Shown: positions 8,843-16,136 of the stretch, piece after piece
How the letters are laid out: each line of letters begins with the position of its first letter
How positions within the stretch are numbered: position 1 is the first letter of the stretch
Assembly (NCBI GenBank): GCA_903945175.1
Contig: CAJAUM010000098.1
Coordinates: forward strand, 1-64,000
Direction of reading: 5' to 3'
DNA from: an uncultured Bacteroidales bacterium
GTDB taxonomy: Bacteria > Bacteroidota > Bacteroidia > Bacteroidales > FEN-979
Length of the DNA stretch: 64,000 nucleotides
Translations under genes and position numbers: made by a program
The notes under the pieces: generated by a model
What the model was told of the DNA's origin: nothing
Databases searched by the model: none
The model's input: the letters and a program-made list of their open reading frames with translations, nothing else

Positions 8843-9219
8843 CTTCTAACTACTCCAATACTAAATAGAAAGATTAGGCAAATAAAGTAATTTACTTTTC
8901 CGTTAGATATCATTTCATCAGATATGCCGATTATATATCCGCCTGCAAATGATAGTATCGTTCTGATATTATTAATCAGGGCTACCTCGGATAGGGCTTG
9001 TAATTCTGCCCAATGATGGTATTTATCATCAATCCTGGCAACAGTGCGATTGTAAAGAAGATGGTTTTCATGTTTTCGGTTTTTGATTGACCGCAAATCT
9101 GGATAGAAATTCCATGTTTTGCAACAACATACTTATTCCACTTAAACGGCATAATCCTGCCTTTATCAAGGGGTAAACAAGTTGACAACTATTTGCAAAT
9201 GAAGGATTATGGAATTTTT
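8843..9219 (-). other. Gene remnant region with orphan signal peptide
   Basis: 377 bases with no intact gene. On the minus strand a 29-codon frame at 8982-9071 begins MKTIFFTIALLPG and ends TIIGQNYK before a stop. This is a complete Sec signal peptide with a Bacteroidota-typical GQN cleavage site and no mature protein. An overlapping minus-strand frame (8812-9096) encodes hydrophobic stretches that run into the 70-bp repeat. Both are best read as debris of a deleted secreted-protein gene. Confidence 0.4.
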
Positions 9220-9246
9220 TTCGGGAGACCGGAACCGTCTCCCGAA
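9220..9246 (-). terminator. Strong hairpin after the two-component operon
   Basis: A perfect 10-bp inverted repeat (TTCGGGAGAC / GTCTCCCGAA, arms 9220-9229 and 9237-9246) with a 7-base loop lies about 60 bases past the stop of the response regulator gene. There is no U-tract on the minus strand, so it may protect the 3' end rather than act as a classical intrinsic terminator. Confidence 0.45.
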
Positions 9247-9304
9247 CAGGAGTTTTTAACCGGCCCCCCTTAGAAAGAGAAGAAACTTATGCTGCCGGTT
9301 GCGG

Positions 9305-9937
9305 TCAAACCAGGGCCAGGTCGAGTAGAATTTTAATCAATTCAACGTTTGATTTAGCATTGAATTTCACCCTCATTCTGACCAGTGTTTTTTCTATTTT
9401 GTTTGGATTGGTATCAAGCGTATCTGCAATTTCCTTAAGTGTTTTCCCAGTGATGAGAAATTCAATTATCCTTTTCTGGACAAGACTTAATGGCTCATTG
9501 TAAGGAGGGTGTTCCTGACTTAGGATGCCATGATCTCCGGCTAATGATAAACCGGTAAACCAGGTGTTCCCCCCGGCGACTTTCGAAATTGCATTTTTAA
9601 GTTCATCCCGTGCTGCATCTTTGATCACATAGCCCTTTACTCCGGCCATGGCCATTTTACGGATCCACTCCCCGGAATCTTCGGAGGAATATATTAGTAT
9701 CGGTTTCCCCGGAAATTTCTCTTTAAGCAATTTTACATTTTCAAGGGGTTTTTCTCCGGGTAACCACAAATCAAGCAGGATAATATCAAACCCCGACGCA
9801 TCCGCGTTTTTCAATGCAGCCGAAACACTGACCGCTGAATCTGCGATTTCAATGCCATCTCGTTGCGGTCTGAACAGTTGCCGTAAACCTGAGACAATGA
9901 TCGTTTCATGGTTCTCTATGACCAACACGCGTATCAT
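9305..9937 (-). CDS. NarL/LuxR-type response regulator
   Basis: A 210-residue regulator. The receiver domain (residues 1-120) has the phospho-acceptor aspartate in DIILLDLWLPG, the switch serine in LIYSSED and the conserved lysine in GYVIKDAA. The C-terminal domain (150-205) is a LuxR-type helix-turn-helix (LSLVQKRIIEFLITGKTLKEIADTL and following helices). The gene overlaps the end of the histidine kinase gene by 32 bases, so it is translationally coupled and is certainly the kinase's partner. Target genes are not evident. Confidence 0.88.
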   Translation of the reverse strand: MIRVLVIENHETIIVSGLRQLFRPQRDGIEIADSAVSVSAALKNADASGFDIILLDLWLPGEKPLENVKLLKEKFPGKPILIYSSEDSGEWIRKMAMAGVKGYVIKDAARDELKNAISKVAGGNTWFTGLSLAGDHGILSQEHPPYNEPLSLVQKRIIEFLITGKTLKEIADTLDTNPNKIEKTLVRMRVKFNAKSNVELIKILLDLALV

Positions 9938-11846
9938 AATCCTTTTTTTTACAATTTGTTGAAGGTACTGTAACTATCCAGGAGGTCCCTTTACCTGGTT
10001 CCGAATCCACACTGGCAGTTCCATTCATTAATTTCGCACGTTCCATGATGTGCATGAATCCCAAGCCGGTATAACTGTCCCCTGCTTTGTTAAACCCCGG
10101 CCCATTATCTTTATAGAAAAGATAAAAGTGATCGAAGTCCTCTTCAAACCCCAGTTGAATCACACCTTCCTTCACATACTTGGTTGCATTCATCAACAAT
10201 TCCTGGATAATAAAATATAACTGGTATACAGCCTCCTTTTCAATACAGGGTTCATTCCCGGGCATGCTGAGATTTACTTTAAGACGGTCGTCATTGCTAA
10301 AATCTTCGATCGTACTTCGTACAAGTTCGCTGAAGGTCATTTGCTGTCTCATTACAGGATTGAGGCGATGCGATATCTGTCGCAGGTGTCTTGCAGATTC
10401 CTTGATCTTATTTAATAATGATTCCTTTAATGCATGGTCAGAAAATGGGGTTGATTCGATCTGTTTAAGCAGGACTGATGTGAGTGGCCTGATTGCATCG
10501 TGAAGCTGCATGGAGAGTCGTTCATTCTCCTTTTCTTCAATCATGGCAAGCCGCCTGGCCGTTTCGATTTCCTGCGTTTTGATTTTCAAATTCTTACGTT
10601 GAATTTTCCATACGAAATAAAATGTTGCTGCAATTGCAAGCAGTAACAATGCTATAATACTGATGAGTAATATCCTGAGTTGATCCTTCTTATCCCTGAT
10701 CTCACCTGATTTGACTTTGATATCCAATTCCCTGTTTTTGGCCATGAGCAGCGCATTCAACAACCTTGTCTGATTAAATGCTTGTTTTTGAGAGGCCTCA
10801 ATCCTGGATTTCAGAGCCATTTTCTGGTAAAGGTGCGCATTTTTGAAATCTCCTGTCATTTCATAAAGCTCAGCACAGGACTCATATACAGTAGATAACC
10901 AGTCGAGGTTATTTGTTTTTACTGCCAGGGGGATTGCATGATCAAGAAAACACTGAGACGCAAGCTTGGTATTTTTCATTTCCAAATAGGTGCAACCCAG
11001 GTTGTTATTTGCTGCAATTAAAAGCTCTGTGAGGTTTTCTGACTGCGCAAACTTTATCGCCTGATGATAATACACAATTGCGCTGTCCTTTGATGGAATA
11101 TAATTGGAAAGATTCATAAGCATGGTGCATAATTCTTCTTTCGATGATTTGAGCGTTGATAAGATAGTTATCGCTTTCCGGATAAGGAAAATAGCAGAAT
11201 CGTTATTATCTGCAATACTCCCAAGACTACCAAGCAATACTCCTTTTTGCAGGTCCATCTTATTTTCTTCAGCAATCTTCAGTGCTTTGGTATAAAAACT
11301 TCTGGCCTGCGGGTTATTGTATTGATCCCTGTCAATATGTCCCATCAATATCATTGCATTCACTTCTATAACCTTATCATGTGCATTTCTTGAACGATTC
11401 AGCGCTGAATCAAGCAGTATCAGCGATTCACGATAATTAAAAGCATAATAATTCAGGTGCGCCAGGTTATAATATATTTTTTGCATGATCGTATCCTTAC
11501 TATCCTTCCTGGCAAGAGACAGTGCGTAGTTATTGAACAAATAACAACTATCCGGTTCACGGATAAAATATATCGACCCCGCTAACATGTATGTCAGTGC
11601 CTGATCAGAAATGGTGCCTTTTGCATTTGCCAATCGGATTGCTTTCGTCGACCACCTTGTTGCCTCTGATAATTTTTCATTATCCTTAACCGACAACCTG
11701 GACCAATAAAACTGAAGGGAATCCCGGGTTTTAGTATCAACTTCCTGTTCCTTTAATCTCTTTTCATTATAAGAACAGGACATTAGCAAAACAGCATACG
11801 CCAATATGCCCAACGGAACCAATACCTTGTAAAGAAATTTCATCAT
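9906..11846 (-). CDS. TPR-containing sensor histidine kinase
   Basis: A 646-residue kinase. A lipobox-like LLMSC follows an N-terminal hydrophobic segment. Residues about 40-370 form tetratricopeptide-type helical repeats outside the membrane, a transmembrane helix (ILLISIIALLLLAIAA) lies near 390-415, then a coiled coil. The H-box is SMQLHDAIRPL, and the ATPase domain has N-box ELLMNATKYV, G1 DNGPGFN and G2 GKGTS. This is the HisKA_3-like class that pairs with NarL-type regulators, as here. Periplasmic TPRs probably sense a protein or peptide partner. No ligand can be deduced. Confidence 0.88.
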   Translation of the reverse strand: MMKFLYKVLVPLGILAYAVLLMSCSYNEKRLKEQEVDTKTRDSLQFYWSRLSVKDNEKLSEATRWSTKAIRLANAKGTISDQALTYMLAGSIYFIREPDSCYLFNNYALSLARKDSKDTIMQKIYYNLAHLNYYAFNYRESLILLDSALNRSRNAHDKVIEVNAMILMGHIDRDQYNNPQARSFYTKALKIAEENKMDLQKGVLLGSLGSIADNNDSAIFLIRKAITILSTLKSSKEELCTMLMNLSNYIPSKDSAIVYYHQAIKFAQSENLTELLIAANNNLGCTYLEMKNTKLASQCFLDHAIPLAVKTNNLDWLSTVYESCAELYEMTGDFKNAHLYQKMALKSRIEASQKQAFNQTRLLNALLMAKNRELDIKVKSGEIRDKKDQLRILLISIIALLLLAIAATFYFVWKIQRKNLKIKTQEIETARRLAMIEEKENERLSMQLHDAIRPLTSVLLKQIESTPFSDHALKESLLNKIKESARHLRQISHRLNPVMRQQMTFSELVRSTIEDFSNDDRLKVNLSMPGNEPCIEKEAVYQLYFIIQELLMNATKYVKEGVIQLGFEEDFDHFYLFYKDNGPGFNKAGDSYTGLGFMHIMERAKLMNGTASVDSEPGKGTSWIVTVPSTNCKKKDYDTRVGHREP

Positions 11847-12164
11847 AAGTTAACATACGTATTTCTTAATGCGAAGTTATCCCATTTTCAGAAATGAATC
11901 GACTTCCGCCAAATATCGTGTTACCTTTTGGCTTTAAAAGTGATTAAGCATAAAAAATGAAGTTACCAACTTCAAGTTGTCCTCAAAAATCGGACAACTC
12001 AAACTGATGTCCTCCAATAATTCAACAAGTCCGCTTCGATACCCTGTTCGATTATAAAACCATCCCCGATACCGTAATAATCCGGAAAGATCGCCTTCAA
12101 TCGGGCTTATCAGCCTCGTATTGCTATTCGTATTCATCCGGTGGGTCCCGAAGCGTTAGAAAGT
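11847..12164. other. Intergenic debris
   Basis: 318 bases between the kinase start and the zeta-like pseudogene. A 67-codon open frame on the minus strand (11934-12137) does not resemble the missing C-terminal part of a zeta toxin or any family I know. No convincing promoter or hairpin was seen. Confidence 0.35.
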
Positions 12165-12698
12165 TTACACCTCCATTGTCACCCTCTCAATATTGAGCTG
12201 ACAACTTTCGGTGCATACATAATACAGGTAGGTTTTATATCCGGCTTTATTTGCGATTCTAAAAAGATCCAATTTCGACGGATGAATTAAAACTGTTTCG
12301 AAGCAAAATGATTGCCGTGATTCGAATAATTTTTCGGCGATATAGCTTGCAATAAATGATGCAATATAAGAATCTATCTCAGCGCTGGGAATGGATACAT
12401 GCAGAATTCCCTTTTCGATTCTGATGTTGTTGATAAAGGAATTTTGTGGGGCTCAGGCGTATAGTCCTGATTCTTTTATGTGACGAATAAACTCATCATG
12501 ATCTGACCGGACATGATACGTATTGAAGTGAAATTTGTTTGTCCGTTTAATATCAGCTTCATCCGATTTTTTCAAATAACTTTATGTGGAGGCCTCCGGA
12601 ATAATTTCTTCGTGACGATCGGGATAAACAAGTTTAATCACGCCATTTTCCGAAACTGCATACGGTCGTTTCTTTCTTGCCGCTCTCTTCCTCACGGA
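12165..12698 (-). pseudogene. Zeta-toxin-like kinase pseudogene
   Basis: A single minus-strand frame that is readable across two in-frame stops (TAA at 12584-12582 and TGA at 12455-12453) and ends at TAA 12167-12165. The last third reads AEIDSYIASFIASYIAEKL, SFCFETVLIHPSKLDL and AGYKTYLYYVCTES, then LNIERV. This matches the substrate-binding and core region of zeta-toxin-type P-loop kinases (FxFETVxSHPSK, GYxxYLYFV, NxxRV). The N-terminal P-loop and the C-terminal RV-GGH-VP region are missing. The first segment (RPYAVSENGVIKLVYPD) may be part of the same protein or of an upstream antitoxin. Inactive. Confidence 0.6.
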
Positions 12699-12710
12699 TT
12701 TTGTTGGGCT

Positions 12711-12929
12711 ATGAAAATTGTTGAACTTGAATTGTCACACATCAATTTTTATTGTCCGGCAACCGGTAAACAGATAACAGGTGAGGATTTCCCTTGCAAT
12801 GAAGAGGCCAGATCACATCTCCACAGATTTTAGCACATCAACTTGGATTTGCCAGCCAAAAATGAGGACTATAGTTCGTTAGTTAGTTCTACTGCATGTG
12901 ATTGTGAAAAGACATATTGCCCTGAGTGA
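12711..12929 (+). pseudogene. Small gene with in-frame amber stop
   Basis: From ATG 12711 the plus strand encodes MKIVELELSHINFYCPATG and KQITGEDFPCNEEA, then TAG at 12831-12833. The same frame continues for 31 codons (NLDLPAKNEDYSS, CDCEKTYCPE) to TGA 12927-12929. The CPATGKQITGEDF start resembles small Bacteroidota/proteobacterial hypothetical proteins, but I cannot name the family. It overlaps the minus-strand zeta-like debris end to end without a spacer. Probably decayed, or chance. Confidence 0.3.
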
Positions 12930-12974
12930 AAATCCTGCCCAGGACAATGGACATTAGTTTCTGTAAGCCTTACA

Positions 12975-13283
12975 TCAGAGTTGAAGTGTCAGCGTTAAAT
13001 GCCCGCCAAGTCCTTGCTGTATAATTTTCATCAGGGTCGAAAGACGAATGTCAGTGGAATTATTTTCTATTCTTGAAATGTACGACTTGTTGGTCCCGCA
13101 TTTTTCAGCAAGCTCTTCTTGCGTCATGCCAAGTTTGATCCTGGCTTCTTCTAATAAAACGCCCAGCCTGAATGATTCAAACTCTTGTTCCCATTTTTCA
13201 CGTTTCGAGGCACCTCGCTTACCATACTTGTTGTCAAGAACTTCGTCCAGGGTGGTGATGTTTTTATTTGCTCTCTTTTTCAT
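12975..13283 (-). CDS. HigA-like XRE-family antitoxin
   Basis: A 102-residue protein with an XRE/Cro helix-turn-helix in its second half ([20 protein letters not shown] followed by [12 protein letters not shown]). It overlaps the end of the RelE/HigB-type toxin frame by 20 bases, toxin first, as in higBA modules. It would neutralise the toxin and autoregulate the operon by binding the promoter at 13616-13647. The toxin frame carries a nonsense codon, so this is probably a surviving orphan antitoxin. Confidence 0.82.
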   Translation of the reverse strand: MKKRANKNITTLDEVLDNKYGKRGASKREKWEQEFESFRLGVLLEEARIKLGMTQEELAEKCGTNKSYISRIENNSTDIRLSTLMKIIQQGLGGHLTLTLQL

Positions 13284-13611
13284 TGTTGTACTCCTTCATA
13301 ATTATGAGTGCTTTTTCAATTTCCATTTTTGGTGTCTTTTGAGTCTTCTTTTGAAATGCATTACCCAAAACCACTAAATTCCCTTTGTCGAAGAAAGAAA
13401 ATATTCTGTAAATATTGTTTCCAACTTCAACGCGTATTTCATACAGCCCCTTCGTTCCCTTTATGTGTTCAAAGTGTTTTTCCGGCACTTGTCGCGTAAC
13501 CTGAATTAATTTCAAAGTCCATTCAATTTTTGCCTGAACATTGTCGGGTTGCTCAACATAAAAGTCGAGAAATTACCTTTTATATGCTATTACCTGCCGT
13601 TTAAAAGTCAC
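13264..13611 (-). pseudogene. HigB/RelE-type toxin interrupted by a stop codon
   Basis: The frame from GTG 13611 reads VTFKRQVIAYKR, TAA (13575-13573), then FLDFYVEQPDNVQAKIEW and on to KGTKGLYEIRVEVGNNIYRI and AFQKKTQKTPKMEIEKAL. These match phage-derived Gp49/HigB toxins of about 115 residues along their whole length. The TAA sits where family members have an aromatic residue. The longest uninterrupted frame can only start at TTG 13515 and lacks the first ~32 residues. The promoter just upstream (13616-13647) supports the long frame as ancestral. Toxin likely inactive, unless the stop is a sequencing error. Confidence 0.6.
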
Positions 13612-13615
13612 ATTG

Positions 13616-13647
13616 CAAAGTTAACTCATCAGACAACATTTTCCAAA
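13616..13647 (-). promoter_or_regulatory. higBA promoter, complete -33/-7
   Basis: On the minus strand TTTG (13647-13644), twenty bases, then TAACTTTG (13623-13616) match the Bacteroidota consensus exactly. The predicted start of transcription falls near 13609, right at the ancestral toxin start. Confidence 0.6.
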
Positions 13648-13660
13648 TAATAATTCAGGT

Positions 13661-13867
13661 TTATTCTACATACAACCCCACTGTCTCCTTCAATATCCCT
13701 CTCACCTGCTCCCTCACCTCAGCCGGTTCCAGCACCTCCACCTGGGCTCCCCAGCCAAGAATAAGCGCATACAACGCATAGGTTGGGGTAACATTGAGGC
13801 TTAGGGTAATATATTCATCATTTTCCTCCACAACCTCCTGCGATTCATGGATGGGCTGCGTGAGAAT
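13661..13867 (-). pseudogene. WYL-domain regulator, C-terminal remnant
   Basis: The 68-codon minus-strand frame ending at TAA 13663-13661 reads HESQEVVEENDEYITLSLNV, then ALYALILGWGAQVEVLEPAE and VREQVRGILKETVGLY. This is the C-terminal WYL/WCX segment of YafY-type transcriptional regulators (the ILGWG...VEVLEP motif). The helix-turn-helix and WYL core are missing. Its upstream end abuts the AAA-ATPase remnant on the opposite strand, suggesting one deletion removed most of both genes. Confidence 0.6.
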
Positions 13868-13871
13868 TTAT

Positions 13872-14076
13872 CAGGTAGTCATCAGCGAGACAAAAAGCAT
13901 GTGGTATGGAGAGTCCGAAAAAATGATCAAGAATGTTTTCGATAAAAGCACATCAGCAGATCTGGAAAAACAAACTACCTGCCATGTCCGATGACGAGAT
14001 TACAAACCTTTCCGGACGATTCGACCTCAGCGGTGGTCAGATCGACAACATCGCCCGCAAGTACCTGTCCCCTTGA
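13872..14076 (+). pseudogene. AAA ATPase remnant with internal deletion
   Basis: Two plus-strand pieces in different frames. The first encodes VVISETKSMWYGESEKMIKNV (13875 onward), like the post-Walker-A segment of classical AAA ATPases (S-x-WxGESEKxIK). The second (13960-14076) encodes IWKNKLPAMSDDEITNL and RFDLSGGQIDNIARK, like their C-terminal lid (LSGGQIxNIxRK). The Walker B and arginine-finger region between them has been deleted, with a frame change. Non-functional. Confidence 0.55.
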
Positions 14077-14125
14077 TATATGATTATGTTAAACTCACAA
14101 GCTGAAGGGAATTTACCGGGAATGA

Positions 14126-14425
14126 TTAAATTTGTTCAAGTAAGGCCCTGACTTTTTTCAGCTCTTCCAGCTCTGCAATTTTGAAATTTTTACCGTATTT
14201 CCATGCCGGGTTCGACAGAAAAATAGCATTTACCGATTGCATCTGAATAATAATTTGCTCGTCGACATATTCCGTAAACAGAATTATTTCCTGTTCTGTA
14301 TGTTCGTCTTTAAATTTATTCATTTTGGCCTTATTCCTCGAAATCATTTTAACCCAGGCAGAAAATTCCATTGCATTGTTTCGTACATCTCCTATGACCA
14401 TTGATTTTTTAGTTATGTGTTTCAT
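14126..14425 (-). CDS. Hypothetical cytoplasmic protein
   Basis: A 99-residue protein without signal peptide or membrane segment. It is rich in lysine and methionine, with predicted helices at both ends (KAKMNKFKDEHTEQEI, AELEELKKVRALLEQ). I do not recognise the family. It stands alone between the pseudogene block and the metallophosphoesterase gene, on the same strand as the latter. Confidence 0.5.
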   Translation of the reverse strand: MKHITKKSMVIGDVRNNAMEFSAWVKMISRNKAKMNKFKDEHTEQEIILFTEYVDEQIIIQMQSVNAIFLSNPAWKYGKNFKIAELEELKKVRALLEQI

Positions 14426-14483
14426 AATTAATTGAATGCTTAGGGGTAAACAGCCAAAGATGAGGCCTGTAACATTGTTCTCA

Positions 14484-16136
14484 TCACAGTCCGATACTCT
14501 CCTCCGAAATCAGCACAGGTATGAAACCCGGGTTTGGCTCTCCGCTGCCGCTGTCGAGGTTATACTGATACAACGATACCACATCCAGCGCCGATCCGGT
14601 CCAGGCGGCCGGTTTTATGACCAGAAATGTTCTTACCGGCTTGCTGCTTAATTCCGCATCAACCCAGGAACCGGTGTTCGCGTAAATGCCGGTGTAATGT
14701 TTCCCCGGGGGATAAACCTTCAGCATCGGATTGTGGGTATGCCCGAAGGCAACTATTTTGTAGCGCTTTGGCGCCGCCGACTGCATGTATTCATAGGATG
14801 CGGCAAGGGAGAGATCCATGCTCCCATCCAGAATGGCCATCAATACCGGCATGGCTACGGGTACCCCATTGACCGTTTCGGTAGCCGGCCATTTATCCTC
14901 AATATTGGCAGCATACATTTCACGCACCCCGTTATAGCTCAGCGAAGTTGAATAACCGTCAATGCCCGTCATCCTGATATTTGCAGAGTCCCCGGCGACT
15001 GTCAACGAAAAATGGATTTGCAGATAGGTCATGGCTGCTATCCAGGCAGTTAAAAATTCGACATGACCGGTCGCAGCCCCAGTCTCCTTAAGGTCAGAAC
15101 GCCCATGTTTCATCAATCCTTCCGCCTGCAGCCGCGAAACAAAATATCCCGGCGGCAGCATATGACCCTGGTTTGACAAGGGTTGCGGACAATTGAAAAA
15201 ATCGTACCGGTGACCATGTTCCATCACCATCTCCTCCACCGGCGAATAATGGCCCAATCCGGGGGAATCTCCCTGCCAGATGATGCTCGGGATGATCTCC
15301 TGCAGAATCGCCTGCGTTAAAAGCATGTCGTGGTTTCCGGGAACATAGATCAGCTGAACGACGCCACCGGCTGCAATGGTTCTGAGTTTACTGATGATAT
15401 CCTTGTTGACATCTGAATTCGCAATCGAGCGGAAGTAATCTCTAGAGTTGTGAATCCCCGCCATGGAATCAAAGGGCGCCAGGTGGTAGGGGACCACCCA
15501 TTCATCGAACAGATCGCCTAAAATGACCAGCTGCCTGACATGGGGAGAGGTCATCACCATGCCGAGCAGGCTGTCGAGCGCTGCATCATTCTTCGTGAAC
15601 CAGCAATATTTCATGGATGCTGAGCGCTGATCGCCCATGTGGATGTCGCTGATGCAGATGATCGAACTCCGCGTGGTGTTTTCATTTTCAATACCCAATT
15701 GCAGTGTTGTGGTTCTTATTTCAATTTCCGTATCCGACGGAAGGGCCATCCCGGAAGCTGATCTCAATCCTGTTTTTATGGTTATCTGATACCTCCATCC
15801 GGGTTGTAATATAAAATCTGGTTGAAAAGCGAGGATCACCTTTCTCCCCGAAGAAATTATGGAATACTGCGGGTTGAGGGAATCTCCATCGTCTGAGAAG
15901 GAGATATTTCCTTTGATGGTCAACGAATCTATCTCCTGATTGAAATCCAATTCTATGGATCGTTCCTGGTATTTCAACGAATAATATGATTCGTTCATCT
16001 TAATCAACCTGGGTATATTCACGGTCAAATAGAGGGGTTCGACCGGATCCTCCTTTTTTTTACAGGATTGCTGGAGAATCAGTTGACTAAAAAGGGAGAT
16101 GATCAGTAAGAATGTAACAAAGGGGTTTGGGTTCAT
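14484..16136 (-). CDS. Lipoprotein metallophosphoesterase with Ig-like domain
   Basis: A 550-residue protein. An N-terminal hydrophobic segment ends in a lipobox-like cysteine followed by KKKED. Residues ~35-150 form a Big_5/Ig-like strand-rich domain. The calcineurin-type phosphoesterase domain follows with all blocks: CISDIHMGDQ (D-x-H), VILGDLFDEW (GDxxD), YVPGNHDM (GNHD), EHGHRYDFF and FGHTHNPM (GHTH). It binds two metals and hydrolyses a phosphoester of unknown identity, probably in the periplasm or on the outer membrane. Its start overlaps the stop of the 942-residue T9SS gene by four bases, so the two are translationally coupled. Confidence 0.82.
   Translation of the reverse strand: MNPNPFVTFLLIISLFSQLILQQSCKKKEDPVEPLYLTVNIPRLIKMNESYYSLKYQERSIELDFNQEIDSLTIKGNISFSDDGDSLNPQYSIISSGRKVILAFQPDFILQPGWRYQITIKTGLRSASGMALPSDTEIEIRTTTLQLGIENENTTRSSIICISDIHMGDQRSASMKYCWFTKNDAALDSLLGMVMTSPHVRQLVILGDLFDEWVVPYHLAPFDSMAGIHNSRDYFRSIANSDVNKDIISKLRTIAAGGVVQLIYVPGNHDMLLTQAILQEIIPSIIWQGDSPGLGHYSPVEEMVMEHGHRYDFFNCPQPLSNQGHMLPPGYFVSRLQAEGLMKHGRSDLKETGAATGHVEFLTAWIAAMTYLQIHFSLTVAGDSANIRMTGIDGYSTSLSYNGVREMYAANIEDKWPATETVNGVPVAMPVLMAILDGSMDLSLAASYEYMQSAAPKRYKIVAFGHTHNPMLKVYPPGKHYTGIYANTGSWVDAELSSKPVRTFLVIKPAAWTGSALDVVSLYQYNLDSGSGEPNPGFIPVLISEESIGL

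Noticed and set aside
8812-9096. Minus-strand frame of 94 codons with two hydrophobic stretches
   Set aside because: Its C-terminal end is translated 70-bp repeat and its start overlaps an orphan signal peptide in another frame; no family resemblance. Treated as debris.
11934-12137. Possible distal part of the zeta-like pseudogene
   Set aside because: The expected RV-GGH-VP and FDNS motifs are not found in any minus-strand frame.
12513-12710. N-terminal extension of the plus-strand frame at 12711
   Set aside because: The opposite strand of this stretch carries better coding character (zeta-like frame), and the plus-strand residues show no pattern.
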